Source of the DNA: Tubiluchus corallicola
Taxonomy: Eukaryota > Priapulida > Priapulimorpha > Priapulimorphida > Tubiluchidae
Direction: 5' to 3'
Length of the DNA: 64,000 bases
Assembly (NCBI GenBank): GCA_030141605.1
Contig: JAQGDQ010000089.1
Span: forward strand, 612,050-676,049
Positions 40,665 through 53,515 of the stretch are shown here, piece after piece (the first letter of the stretch is position 1; each line of letters begins with the position of its first letter). The position numbers and the translations under genes were made by a program. The notes under the pieces were generated by a model. The model did no database searches and was not told where the DNA came from. It worked only from the letters and a program-made list of their open reading frames with translations.

Positions 40665-41039
40665 AGGGGAAGAAAAGGCATTCGACAGGGGCAATTACAG
40701 TATGTCCCAAAAGTTTCTATACAAATTTATATTAATTAGCGTTACGCTTACTTATTTAAAAGACTTCTTACCAGCTGGTTAAACGTTTCACTACTCTTGT
40801 GTGAACCAAAGAAAAGCGTCACTGGCTCACCCAAAAACAGATTATTGTTCTTTTATTGACAAGTAATTTATGCTTTTGCTTTGTTAACAAAGAATATGTT
40901 ACGAATGCTCTAATTATTTTTTCAAACTTTATGCTATGTTATCTCAACTTGTTTCAAATCACTTGACGCTAAACTGGCTGCGCCTAACGGCCAACGCATG
41001 AATTTAAATTTATATGTAAGTGAAGGGTTTTCTTGTCCT
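40665..41039 (+). mobile_element. TTAA-flanked TIR element, copy C
   Basis: Starts AGGGGAAGAAAAGGC and ends (other strand) AGGACAAGAAAACCC, with TTAA outside both ends (40661-40664 and 41040-41043). It is 375 bases and non-coding. It is the most complete copy of the shorter subfamily; D (8051) and E (24640) align to it. Its ends resemble those of the longer copies A and B (AGG, then an A-rich word), suggesting mobilisation by one transposase. Confidence 0.8.
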
Positions 41040-41043
41040 TTAA

Positions 41044-43443
41044 GATCTACCTGTTTTAAAATTAAAAAAACGTCAAGTTAATAAGCAAAACCATATAAAC
41101 TGGACAAATGTGAAAATTAAAGAAGAAATAACTTTGTTAAATTTTACGACAACCGAAAAGTTGAGCATCGACAGCAAAGTTCGCACACTCCAGAGGTCGG
41201 CTTTGCTATTAGTGACAGTCTAATAAGTAAAGCTTTGCGAGCAGCAGTCATTTTAAGCTCTTTTGGCATTAATTCGATTCGTTATTGTGATTAAATATTT
41301 TATTAGGTGCGGTGCTTTCCGCATGCGGTATTTCACGGATACGAGATTTATATTCCGGGATGCAGCGGATGCTATATTTCACATTTCATGGATGCTGAAT
41401 CTACGATCACCTTTATTTAGAGTAAAGCTTTTAAATTGTTTATAACAAGAACAACATCTGTTTCATAAGCAGTCCAGTATATAATAAGTTGTATTACATT
41501 TTTGTTACTACGTCCAACGTTTCTACTTCACACTAGAAAAATGTGGTAAAATGCATTATGTGGTGGGATTGTAGAATGTAGACTTGGACTAAACTGGCAT
41601 AGTTAAACACAAGCAGGCTTTACAAATCTGAATTCTACTTAAACTCATTTGCTTCATTGTATTTGGTATTTAGTATTAAACAATACTAAGATTGCAACCA
41701 AAGTTAAGTAATAAGGCTGGTCAGTGAATCGATGGGCGAAACCTGAGTTTACTGTGTATGGCTTCATCTGTCATATTATACATTTTTTCCTTTTTAGGAC
41801 ATCTCCTGGTCATGTTTTCCTGCAGTGTGAGGTTATGGAACTGCCACTCCGAAACAACAGGTCTACCGAGTCAATCCTTTCGATGCCCTGATAGCATTCT
41901 GTTATTCTACCATTCTGCCATGTGCTGTTGTTCGACGAGGTTGGTAAAGTTTCTTGCAACTTTTCATGAGTACCATAATAGTACAATTAATTAATCAACT
42001 TGAAAAATGAAGCATATGGTTGTATTTTTGGTACATGGCCTGAGATGGGGGCGAGGATCTTGTAGCGTTCAACAAACGACCAAAGTTGAGCAACACTGAG
42101 GCTTGTTCGGTAAATGGAAAATTACTTCACTGGTTGTACTTGGGACCGTCTGTATAAAAAACAAATTTGACCAAAAGTAAGAAACTTTGAAAGAAATAAG
42201 GTAGGTTGGCCTAGATTTGAATCAGAAACTTTTGGACTAAAGAAAATAGGGCAAACGAATATTTAGAATTACCACTGATTGATGAAATATTGTATAGGAT
42301 TGTATGGTAGTCAAACCATAGTTTAATTTCAGTTTGCAGTACACCGGTTGGATCCACAGTCAGGTGACTACAGTGACATTGAGACACAGAAGACAGCATA
42401 ACATCCTCGCTTGAAGAATATGTACGCGAGTGCCGTCCAAAGGATACAGGACCACAAGAGGAAGATAAAGATATTAGGATATTAGTGAATGAAAGAGGGT
42501 GGAGAAGTTGATGTTGGATAAAGGTTGTGTTATCCGACCAGTTACACCGCCGTACGAAAATTTGCAAGTAATTTCTGCTGTTTTAAAAAAAATCAGTCTG
42601 TCTGCAAGCTTATTGTAAACCTAAGATAAAAAATATTTTGCCTTGCCGGTAATCGTGCATCACTAATTTCATTTCGTTTGGCTCAGCATTCAAATATACA
42701 TTACTGTAAGCAAACGAAACAACATGTGCACATGAACAAACAATCATAAAGTGCATGAAACGATCACCTATCACTTTTGCATGAGTTACATCATTGCATT
42801 TAATTACGCCTGTAACAATATGGTTATTATGATCATCTTACTATAGAGTAACAGACCTAATTTTAAAAATTTAAAGCAGCAAAGCCAAACCTAAAATTAA
42901 AAGACCAGGAAACTGTTTGTCGCTTGAAATTAGCATTAAATTGTCTTACTGTATGTCTTACTGCACTTGGGATAAAATAGTTCAGAAGTTTTTGCAAATA
43001 AAGCTTTTATACCAGCCAGATTTCAGTTTCTCAAAATTTGATGTAAGAACGTGGGATAGTCTACGGTCCACGTTTGATGCATTCGGTGATTGTGATTTTA
43101 GTCTTGCACGGCGAGTTACACGTTGTAGAAGCTTTTTACTGTTATTTAAATTTTTGCTATCGCTTTTTAACTGCTTTTGTGTTATAATCAGCGAAAGAAG
43201 GTAAATAAGCGCTACAAAAATCGGTGTTTTCTTTTGCCAATATGAACTTTCTTATCTCGTATATTAAAGGAAGCGTATTGCTTATTATACTTGTCAGGTT
43301 GTTACAGTTTTATTTATCAAAGATCTGTCTTTTCAGTGTTGTACTTCTGTGTCAATGACGTATTCTTTAAAATAGCGTACAAGAATTCATAAATCATACT
43401 TTATAAATAATTTCTTTTTATGCTAATTGTTTGATCATTTTAG
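41044..43443. other. Mostly non-coding stretch, no gene recognised
   Basis: Frames at 42211-42567 (minus, 118 codons) and 42917-43204 (plus, 95 codons) have no recognisable domain. The latter contains DVRTWDSL, faintly like LINE C-termini, but too little to call. Confidence 0.4.
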
Positions 43444-43615
43444 ATACAATTCAGTTATGAGTCACGACGACACTCGGGTGATAGGTGACTGCAGTAGCAC
43501 CAACATCAGAAGAATATACAATACCAAACAGAAGGCGGCACTGCAGAGTAACTTCACGGTAGCAAGTTCTGTTTATGATGGCTGTAGCGAACTTTCCGTT
43601 ACGAAAGAACTTTGA
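43444..43615 (+). CDS. Possible terminal coding exon, unknown protein
   Basis: The sequence before 43444 is T-rich and ends in TTTTAG, a plausible splice acceptor; a second AG lies at 43453-43454. The following frame runs to TGA at 43613-43615 and has balanced, non-repetitive composition (MSHDDTRVIGDCSSTNIRR, then a stretch ending VTKEL). It resembles a hydrophilic C-terminal tail, for example of a receptor or channel, but no family can be named. GC content is clearly above the flanks. No upstream exon was found. Confidence 0.4.
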
Positions 43616-44187
43616 AAAAAGGACAGTAATTGTTCCAAGACAGACTTAAGGTCATGTAAATATTGATAGTAATTATATTATGTTGTCCTAAAAAGACGAA
43701 CCATTAATCTCCCATGTTTTTGCTTTGTTTATAGTATAACATTGTCATTTTTATGATGGCATTATTTTCTTTGGCAAGTATAAGTAAAAGTTTCAGTGCA
43801 AAAATGGCTATAATGTATTTAATAGTAAAGGGAATTAAATACTATTGCCTTGGAGGTATTTACTGTATTTTTTCAAAAGGAATTTTTTATAGAAATAGAT
43901 CGATATTTCTCAGTCGTCTTTATAGGATTCAATTTCTATGTCCATTTAAAATCGTTTCTATTGAATTAGTTGACGAAAAAGTCTTCTGTATAAATCCTGG
44001 CCGAGTTCCAACTCTTTCATGTTATCTTCCTTTTGGTTGTAATTGGTTTCCAAAGTTTTTGTATTGAGGTCACAATAATAATAATAATTTTGAAAATGAG
44101 ATAACGAATAATATTAAATTTTAATAATAACTTATTTAGTAATTAACAAGTTTATAATAATAAGAAAGTAATGCGCGTGAGTGTCAA

Positions 44188-44440
44188 GTTTTCTGCAAGG
44201 GCTTCACTTTACGATTGAGACTTGCAAACAACACGAAGTCTGTCATTGTAGTTACTCTGTTACTTGAGGAGTTAGGTCACAAGTCATGAAAAGAGGAAAC
44301 CACTGAAGACAGAGTGGTCAAACTTGTTACAAGGTAGATTCCGCCCTGTTGAGGGTGTAAGGTACCAAGCAAGTGTTCTGTGCTTAGAGCCATCTCTAGC
44401 AGTGTGAGGATTGAAGGTCAGCATCTAATTAGGTCAGATC
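44188..44440 (+). repeat. Dispersed repeat, copy 1 (inverted partner at 51745)
   Basis: The phrase CAAGTTTTCTGCAAGGGC opens a stretch that matches the minus strand of 51745-51990. Shared words include GTTACTCTG(T/C)TACTTGA and GAAACCACTGAAGACAGA, then a weaker part to about 44440. The partner encodes an 87-codon minus-strand frame; this copy is interrupted. Confidence 0.65.
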
Positions 44441-44469
44441 CTAGTGCATTCTGTACTTGGGAATATTTG

Positions 44470-44945
44470 CTGAAGTTTTTCTTTCTCTCGGTTTGTTCCC
44501 TTTTCTTCTCTTTCCCTCTCCCTGTCCTGCTTCCTTCTTTCTCTCCTGCTCACACTCTCTCCCTCTGTCTTTCTTCATCTCTCTTTTTCTCTTTCTCTCT
44601 CTCTCTCTCTCTCTTTCTGTCTCAGTCTCCCTCCCTACCCTTCTCTTTCTTCGTGTTCTTCTGCTGTGTTTACCCTCTCTTGGCGACTTTGTACTGCTCT
44701 TTCCATGTTAGTTATTGCGTTTTTTCTCTCTACCCTTGTCTTTCTCGTTTTTCATTTCCCCCTTACTTTATATGCACTTTCTCTCCCACTCTCTCTCTCC
44801 TTTCTCTCTCTCTTTCTCTCTCATTCAGTCACTCACTCACTCTCTCTCTGTGTGTGTTCTCTCTCGCTCTCTCTCTCTCACAGACACTCTCAACATTCCC
44901 TCCGTCTCTCTTTCTCGCTCATTTTCACACAGTCTTGATTGCAGC
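44470..44945. repeat. Pyrimidine-rich tract with (CT)n cores
   Basis: About 450 bases of C/T-rich sequence with several short (CT)n runs. It creates long Ser/Leu/Phe frames (up to 214 codons) that look like membrane proteins but follow the repeat composition. Confidence 0.85.
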
Positions 44946-47339
44946 TGTGTTCTCAGCTTTATTTCTTACTCACTTTCACCGCCATTCTCTCATTCGTTCT
45001 CTCATTTGCTGGCTTTATCATTGAAAAAAACCCAATTCTCAGTCTTTAGCATGAAACTTTTGTTTTCGTTTTTTTCAGATGGCGTAATTCAGTTAAATTT
45101 TATTAAAAGTGCCAGCATTTAGTTGATCAGGTGCAGGATGAGCTATACCCTGGAAAACAATTCTCTTGGTTTTGTATTAAATCCATTAATTAAAAAATGT
45201 TCTGACATTCACTTAAACTCAAGTCATTTATTGCTGCCTAATTCGCATTTTAGTTAATTTTTGCAATCGGTTAGTGTTTTAACGGTCTTGCACACCGTTG
45301 TTTATAGTCTGTTTTTATTTAAATGTTTCCTGAAAATACAGCATATGCTACATTTAACAGATCTCGACTTAACCTTCTGCTAACAATAATAATTGGTTTT
45401 TTCCATACTAACATATTTGGTAAATTAACAAATTATACTGATCTTTGTAAGTGTGGGCCTGAATAAGCATGTGCTAAAAATACTGTACTTCCAGGAGACA
45501 TTGTAATAAAAACAAAATCGTCTCTTAATTATGATTACTAAAAACACTTTAGCCGCAGAAAAGTTCAAACTTGTCAAAATCAAACAAAGAATGACATTAA
45601 ATAGGTCTTTTTGTTTACGTCGTCAGAATGTTTATTTTTTGTGTAATCAAATCCGAAATCATTATGGATTACATCCCAGGCATTTTTGCTAACTGACTTT
45701 TGCTAATAGTAAAATTGCACATGCCATATTAGTATCTTATAGTCAAGGTGCATATGTGTCACATGGTTTAATCCCCTCTGTAATACTGTGGTACATTTTC
45801 ATATGGCAAAGGAATTTGCATGTTGCGATTACTATCTAGCAGGTGGCAGCAGCAGTAACTGCTATCCATTGGTGCGTGGTTTAAAACTTCCTGAAGCTGA
45901 ATTCTAAAGGGTTCGATGTGAAAATGAGTTGGTAATTGGTTAGACAACCCCCGTGTTGAGGAGAACACGTGACATGGAGAAAGTGAAGAGAAATTCCTGC
46001 TTCTTAAATTTTTAGTACTATCCTAAGACGTGGTTATTTGACATGATGGAGTGTAGTTAGATAACTGACAACTAGCTAGGGTAAGAACAGGTCACGTTTA
46101 GAACAGGTGTCACGCCATTAATTGAAGGTTGGTGTAGGGATTCGTCACATTTGCAAAATTGTTTCAATTCTCAATACTGTTTTTTGTGTACAGCTTGCTG
46201 ATTTTTGTCGCATTCAAAGAAATAGGCGTAGTTAATTAAAAACAGAACGATGGCTGATAAAAATATTAAGTTTAATTTGATATAATGGCTGAAAATATTG
46301 TTGGATTTCTATGTTAAAATGCTATGTTTACCTCACAAAGCGCAACATAGTTTTTCTCCAGCACTACATTAATGTATTTAATTTATTTATATTTTATTAA
46401 CTGCTTTTATTGTCTCTGCTGTAGGTCTAATTGCTTTTCTGGCAGGCAGAATATTAACATTTGGAACAAACCAGAACAGTTTCCCAATTATAGACTAACT
46501 ACGACGTAACAGTCTTCATGGCCGATACCTACCTATTTAGATCATTTTGTCGCAACGACGCTATGGTCATAATTTTTTTTACATGTTTCAATATGAGCTT
46601 CTCTTGGTTATTCTTATTTAGACTGATTATAATAAATTCTAATGCAGGCCAATACAAGATGGATATATTGTTAGTATGTAACAGTGCATATACGTCGCAC
46701 AGTTTAATCCTCTTTTAACCTGTGGTCCTTTTTCATGATAAACTTTCCGAAGTTCTGTTTTCAGAAGAAAATTTACATGTTATGGTTAGCCTCTGGCAGG
46801 TGGCAGCAGCAGGTAGTGGTATGCATAGTTGAGAAGCTTGGGTAACATTTCAAGCTAAAGGAGCCGACATGAAAAGAGCTGGTAAGACAATTCCTGTGGG
46901 GAAGAAAAGCCCTGCGACATAGCGAAGGTGATGCGAAATTCCTCACATTCAAATTTTTCAAAAACACGTTGGACTTTTGAAATAACGGGTACATTTTTAG
47001 ACATGATGCTACACAGCCTTGCTACTTGCTCTTACTGTTTGGTAAGTTTGTTAGTTATTTGCTTTTCTGCCAGGCAAGACCATTTGAACAGTTTCCCAAT
47101 TATAGATTATGTCGAAATCACGATCAATGCAGATTGATTTAGAGCATTTTGTACAGCAACTCTCTGCCAAGGTGTGATGCGGTTCAACTCTGAGGTTCAT
47201 TTGGTAAAAGTGCTGCGCTACATAACAAAAATGCTTCATTATGTAAAAAAATCACAATTTTTCATTAAGTATCAAGTCATTATGTAACTATAACTATGCA
47301 TCAAAAATGATGCATTATGTAACAAACTAAGGTAGAGTT

Positions 47340-49210
47340 GATCGTGGTCTGTGGATAGGTCTTGTCACCGTCTCGGCTTGTTCTAATTACTAGAATGGGT
47401 TATTGTCTTTCTGTCCTAGAAATTGGTCGCCTGGCTGTGACCTGGTCTGTCTGACCCCTGATCTGTCAGACGTCTGGTCTGTGAGGAGCTTCGTCTGTCT
47501 TGGTGTGGTCTTTCTGGTCTGTCTGTTTGGGGACCTGTCTTCAGAGGTCTCATCTGAAGGTCTCAGGCTGATTTGTCTGAGGTTCTGATCTGTCAAATTT
47601 CTGGTCCGTGGCAGATCTGTATAAATTCCAGTCTTCAGTGGTTTGATCTGCGGTTGGTCTTCACAGGTGTGGTCTGTAGGTGGCGTGCCTTGTCTTGCCT
47701 TCATAAGAGTGATCAATCTGAATTCATGTTTGGGGTTGGTCTGATTTGTCACGGTCTGGGTTTGCCCTGATTACTAGACTTTGTTAGTTTCTTTCTGTTA
47801 TAGAAGTGGGTTGAGTGGCTATGGTTCGGTCTGTCTGGAGTCTAATCTGTCTGATATCTGATTCATATCTGGTGTTGAGTCTTCATACGTCTGATCTGTA
47901 GCTGATCATGTCTGAAATATGATCTTTAGAAGTCTGGTTTGTGGCTAATCTGTCATTGGCCTAGTATTTAGACGTTTGGCCTGCAAATAGTGTGCCTGGC
48001 TGATCTTCATAGGTGAATTCTATCAGAATTTATGCCTGTGGTCTGGGCTTTAGAGGTCTGATCTGTGGTTGGTCGGTGAAGAGCTTTTTATCTTGGTGTA
48101 CTCTTTAGGTGTCTGGACTGTTGCTGGTATGTCTGCGTCTGCTCTTCAGAGGTCTGATCTATCAGAAATCTGGTCTATAGCAGGTTTGTCTGTGGCTGAT
48201 TTGTCTGAGGTTGTGATCTGTCAGATTTCTACTCTGTTGCTGATCTGAATGGACTCAAATCTGCAGTTGATCTGTCTAGAGACTGGCCTTCAGAAATCGG
48301 GTCTGCAGCTGGTGTTCCTGGGTCTGGTTTGAAGCTGGTGTGCCTGGGTCTTCACAAGTGTGATCTGTCACATAATTTATGTTTGTGGTTGGTCTGACTT
48401 GTCACGTTCTAGGGTTGCTCTAATTACTAGAATGGGTTAGTTTCTTTCTGTTATAGAAGTGGGTCAACTGGCTGTGGTTCAGTCTGTCTGGAGTCTGACC
48501 TGTCTGTGGTCTGATTCATGTCTGGTGTCGAGTCTTCAGAAGTCTGATCTGTGAGGTTTGTCTGTCTGAGTGTATTCTATTTGGGTGAAGTCTTCGGATG
48601 TCTGGACTGTTGCCATCTGTCTGCCTGCTCGTTAGAGGTCTGATCTATTAATAATCTGGTCTGTAGCAGGTCTGTCTGGTGACTGTTCTTCAGAGATCAG
48701 GTTTTCAGAAGTCTTCTATAGCTGGTATGTCTGGGGTTTTGTAGTCTTCGGATGTCTGGACTGTTGCCATCTGTCTGCCTGCTCGTTAGAGGTCTGATCT
48801 ATTAATAATCTGGTCTGTAGCAGGTCTGTCTGGTGACTGTTCTTCAGAGATCAGGTTTTCAGAAGTCTTCTATAGCTGGTATGTCTGGGGTTTTGTAGTC
48901 TTCGGATGTCTGTACTGTTGCCATCTGTCTGCCTGCTCGTTAGAGGTCTGATCTATTAATAATCTGGTCTGTAGCAGGTCTGTCTGGTGACTGTTCTTCA
49001 GAGATCAGGTTTTCAGAAGTCTTCTATAGCTGGAATGTCTGGGGTTTTGTAGTCTTCGGATGTCTGGACTGTTGCCATCTGTCTGCCTGCTCGTTAGAGG
49101 TCTGATCTATTAATAATCTGGTCTGTAGCAGGTCTGTCTGGTGACTGTTCTTCAGAGATCAGGTTTTCAGAAGTCTTCTATAGCTGGTATGTCTGTGGTT
49201 TTGTATTCAG
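47340..49210. repeat. GTCTG-rich satellite region
   Basis: Nearly 1.9 kb is built from variants of GGTCTGTCTG, GAGGTCTGATCTGTC and similar. On a larger scale, a block opening with CTAATTACTAGAATGGGTTA and containing TTTCTTTCTGTTATAGAAGT recurs near 47380, 47770 and 48420. The minus-strand 120-codon frame (Thr/Asp/Arg/Gln-rich) is a by-product of the short repeat. Confidence 0.9.
48591..49206. repeat. Four tandem copies of a 154-bp unit
   Basis: Units start with TCTTCGGATGTCTG at 48591, 48745, 48899 and 49053, exactly 154 bases apart, and are nearly identical with single-base differences. This is the youngest layer of the GTCTG satellite. Confidence 0.97.
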
Positions 49211-51722
49211 AAGTCTGCTATGTATAGGATGAGAAAGACAAGGCCTACCCACAGATTAAGATCAATCCTACATACATTTGCTACATAATTCATAATTCTT
49301 GTTGAATAATACGTTTTTACATAATGATGCAAAATTTGTTAGATAATACAGCTTTTTTTCAAAAAGTGAACCTTTACCGTGTTTCTAGTAGACGATCATT
49401 GAACACAGTATTTGCAAACTATAAGTACTGATTTGCTCAAATTATGGTTTTTGTTCTGGTTTTCAAGAACTAACGAAAAACAAGGCCATGATCGATAAGC
49501 TGGTTTAGCTTAATGTGAAACAATGGGTGTATTAATTATTACAATCTTAACGTAACGATAAAAAAACAGATAAAGTTGAAAAAGAGGAAAATGTGGTAAA
49601 GTTTGATAAAGTTGAAAGACAGGAAAATGTGTTGGAAACATCTTCTGCTTATACGAGGCAGAGGCCCTAGCTGCTTTTGAAAGGCGGCCTTGCTGCTTTT
49701 GAAAGCAAGTTTATGATAGGAAATAACAGGTGTATTAAGTATTTATTTCTAGTAGGCTATCTTTGAACACAATATTTGTCTTAAAAATACAGAATGCTTC
49801 TCATATCTACATTGACAAAAACTCGTTAAGCTTAATATGAAATTAAAGGGCGTATTAATTTTATTTGCAGCGTCGGTTTATAACTATCGCTGAATTCGAT
49901 ATTTACGTCGCAAAAAAACTAATTCGATTACTTATTTATCTTTGCAGGAAAATTTATGGCTGTAGCTCTTTGTTTATGTGCTGTAGGACTGCTAATTGTT
50001 TTCTTTGAGCCAGCAGAACATTTAAACAATTGAAACCATTCCACCAGTTTCCCAGTTACAGACAGACTGGTGTCATCGTTGCTGCCAGTACAGATTTATT
50101 CAGTCAGTGCATTTTCTTACATGAAAGTTTGATGCATGTTTCACTATTAGTTTTACTAGCTTAAGTTATTTACACTAATTTAAATTATTTACACTGATTG
50201 CAGTAATGCAGAGGAACAAAACAGCCCATGTTGTTAAGTATCTAATAGCCATTGCACCACTTGGTTTAATCCTCTCGGTAATCCAGTCGCACATTTTCAA
50301 AATGATGATAAAGTGAAAGTTGTTCTAATTACAGAAGAAAATTTACATCTTACAATTGGTGTCTCGCAGGTGGCAGCAACAAGCTAAAGGATTCAATATG
50401 AAAATTAGCTGGTAGCTGGTAAGACAAACTCTGCTGAGGAGAACACAATCAGCGAACACAAATTTCTGATTTTTAACATTTTTCAAACGCATGGTTAAAG
50501 CGTGTGATAATCTGAGATACAGGATACTGGTTTTTTAATAAAGAGAATATTAGGCTAGGCCACCTCTAGAACAGACGTGTCATTAGTAAAGGATGCTGTA
50601 GACATTCAATCACTTTTGCCAAGTGGATTTTCGTTGAAAATAAGCTCGAAGCAATATTTCATATTTGTAGTTGGAACCTAAGGGGTGCAGAATATTTTTG
50701 ACACAGAACGTAAGACTATGGTTTCACCTTGGTACTGAATTTAGCGATAAAAAGGGAGTAAGATTATTTTTAAAAAATGTAATTGCAAAAACTGTTTACT
50801 AATAGGAGGAATCTGCACGTAAAAGTGCTAGCATATATTTTTCTAGCCAAAAATGAAGCACATGTGTAGGCGTAGGTGTTTATTTTCCTTCAATATGTAC
50901 TTCGGTTCCACACAAGAAAAAATGATTCTGGCAGTCATTTTGCAGCTCAGTAAACTTCTTCACACGACATTATAATGTATATATTGCATAGATGGTTTAA
51001 ATACTAAATATTCCGATCATTTTTCAACATTTCAATAATTTGAATATATAGATGTTTTTATTTAAATGCTGCCTGTAAATACAACATATATTTTAACAGC
51101 TTCTCAATTAACCTTGCTACTAGTTTTCCTTCCAAACTAACATGTAGTGTGTTTTACACTGACAAATTGTTCTTATGCGTAGTCCTAACCACCTACTAAT
51201 CCGTTGTATACACAGGAGGCATAGCAATAAAAACAACCTTTTTGCTTAATTATGACTACCAAAAAATTTAGCAAAAAGCTAAGTCGAAATTTAAGAAAAA
51301 GTACAAACTTTGAGTTGCAAGTAATGTAAGTGAAACTGACCTGGCAAACCCTTCCTGAAGCAATTCTTGCTCTTAGGTTCCTGCTGTAAGATTAACAAAT
51401 TTCGGAATTTTGTACTAGTGCAAGATTTCGGGTTTTTTTGTAAGAGAAAAAAGTGTGTGATTCTCTGTCGCTCATGATTCAGACACTACACGGATTTTTT
51501 TTTCAATTAAAATTTTACTATGATTAGGTTACCATGATTAACTTCCAGGAATAGGCTGTGTAGCTGGTTTTTGTTGATATTTTATCAGAAACTTTCCTTC
51601 TATTACATAAACTGAAATTTGGTTTTTCTCATTGATAGTTTGTTAAAACACTCTCTGCTACATCTAACATCTGTGCACTACCTGTATAATGTTTCTAGAA
51701 AAGCTTTGCAAATATTTCTCCA

Positions 51723-52010
51723 TCAGTAATACACTTGGATCTTACCGTAGGGTGGAGATACTTCGATCTTTATTCTGCTGAAGTATGGTTCTAGTACAGA
51801 GCTCACTGTTTGGTGCTCTTGCAGTCTCAGGAGGGTTAATCTATCTTGTCTCATCTTTGGCCTGTCTGTCTTCAGTGGTTTCCCCTTTTCACGACCTGCG
51901 ATTAAACTCTTCAAGTAGCAGAGTAACATCGTCTTGTTTGTAAGCCTCAGCCGAAGCTCGAGGAGGCCCTTGCAGAAAACTTGCATTTGAGATTTAAGAA
52001 AGAGCCAGCA
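51723..52010 (-). repeat. Dispersed repeat, copy 2, with 87-codon frame
   Basis: Minus-strand match to 44188-44440. The open frame reads MQVFCKGLLELRLRL, later RPKMRQDRLTLLRL and PYFSRIKIEVSPPYG. Because the other copy has stops, this is probably a repeat-encoded remnant and not a gene. Family unknown. Confidence 0.5.
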
Positions 52011-52264
52011 CTTTTGCTAACCAGAGCTCGCGGCAGGGCCTATAAGATCGTTGTACCGGGTCTGGTACCTAGCTAAAATGATTATGTAATAAAATTAACT
52101 GATATTGTTAAAAACTGCAGCTAGCGATCAATTGTAAGACCCCCAAAGAACCTTCAGACAGTCACAGTTTCGGATCAAAGTTTTGCAGTTTTATTAGATT
52201 AAATTGGAATGTTCTGGTGTGATAAAACATTTCTGACGATGTTACAAACACGAGAGGCAGGAGA

Positions 52265-52370
52265 TGTGAAAAAGTGGAACTCGGGCTGGATGTGAACCAA
52301 CTACCTTCTGCTTACATTACGCCGCCTTACCCCGCTAGCTAGCCACTGCGTCTCCCAGTGATCCCAGCTG
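52265..52370 (-). repeat. tRNA-derived SINE head
   Basis: On the minus strand the order GCAGTGGCTAGCTAGCGGGG (A-box region), CAGAAGGTAGT (variable region) and GGTTCACATCC (B box with one mismatch) follows a tRNA layout. It is too degenerate for a tRNA gene. A related head appears near 57970-58075. Confidence 0.6.
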
Positions 52371-52959
52371 TTCAAAATTCATTCTTTAGACTGGTCATCC
52401 AAATTTAGCATTTGCAATGATTTGCTGCTGAGATTTTTTTTTATTTTGTATTGAAAGTGTTTAATTTGTCCTGTCTGCCGATGTAATGTAAAATGAACTG
52501 CACCAGTATTTTTGATCTGCCCTGTCCACTAATCTAATGTATAACATTTTTAAGTTACCATATCCGATTGAAATACGTAATAATATGCCTGTCTGGTGTT
52601 AATATAGCCGTTCTTCTTTCATTACTTGTGGAAAATATAATAAATGTGCTATTTCTGAATAATTAGCATAGCTTATATTTAAAATTAAGTATCTGGTAAG
52701 GTCCTGGTGGTCATCTATGAGAACAACTGACCTCGAAATGTTGATCTTTCACCCCCCCCCCCAAATAAAGCTGCCGAAAGTTAGTGGTCTTGTATAATGT
52801 TAATCGTACTTATATTTGTATTTATTTATAATTGTATTTATATTATATATAAGTACATCGTTAGTGCACAATCTCTGAATAAGATTGGATGGGTCGTTCT
52901 GTTTCCCCCACACTGTTTAATATATATTTTCATCCTTTATTGTTTATTTGATTGGAAGC

Positions 52960-53515
52960 ATGTGAGTGAAATAAAGTAACATATTTTCATTCTCCATTGT
53001 TTTCTTTGTTTGCAAATATGATAGGTGTAAAATAAAGTAAAGCATATCTTCATTCTCCATTGTTTGCTTGTTTGTAAAGTATCGTATGTGAATTTTCATT
53101 CCCCAATGTTTACTTGCTTGTAAAGTATGTGTGAAATAAAGCAACACATTATCTGTTTACATTTACCATTGTTTGCTTGCTTGTAAAGTATCGTGTGTGA
53201 AGTAGAGTAACATATTTTCATTCTCCATTGCTTGTAAAGTATGACGTGTGGAATAAAGAGTATATCTTCATTCCCCAATGTTTACTTGCTTGTAAAGTAT
53301 GTGTGAAATAAAGCAACACATTATCTGTTTACATTTACCATTGTTTGCTTGCTTGTAAAGTATCGTGTGTGAAGTAGAGTAACATATTTTCATTCTCCAT
53401 TGCTTGCAAATATGATGTGTGAAATAAAGTAAAGTATATCTTCATTCTCCATTGTTTGCTTGCTTGTGAAGTATCGTGTTTGAATTTTCATTCACCAATG
53501 TTTACTTACTTGTTC
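52960..53515. repeat. Minisatellite of about 60-bp units with higher-order copy
   Basis: Units share CATTCTCCATTGTTTGCTTG, CTTGTAAAGTAT and GTGTGAAATAAAG. A larger block (about 53091-53233) reappears almost unchanged at about 53267-53405, giving a two-level repeat. Frames on the minus strand are by-products. Confidence 0.92.

Larger units (their letters stand above)
45305..51320 (+). repeat. Decayed tandem array of kb-scale blocks
   Basis: Three modules recur in the same orientation. Module A lies at about 45305-45600 and 51050-51310 (GTTTTTATTTAAATG, then AATAAAAACAA). Module B lies at about 45740-46030, 46680-46985 and 50240-50500 (GGTTTAATCC, then CAGGTGGCAGCAGCA). Module C lies at about 46420-46550, 47035-47165 and 49975-50125 (CAGTTTCCCAATTATAGA, then ATTTAGA(T/G)CATTTTG). 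The order A-B-C, B-C, C-B-A fits a tandem array with deletions and a satellite insertion. It has no coding content that I can support. Confidence 0.75.

Noticed and set aside
40690-40725. TACAGTATGTCCCAAAAG word resembling a mariner terminal repeat
   Set aside because: It lies inside TTAA-family copy C, whose internal sequence aligns across it with copy D.
42917-43204. 95-codon frame with DVRTWDSL as a LINE C-terminus
   Set aside because: Only one short motif matches and the rest is not LINE-like.
44380-45122. Long Ser/Leu/Phe frames (up to 214 codons)
   Set aside because: Encoded by a C/T-rich tract; several overlapping frames look alike.
47390-47752. 120-codon minus-strand Thr/Asp/Arg-rich frame
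   Set aside because: Arises from the GTCTG satellite and not from a gene.
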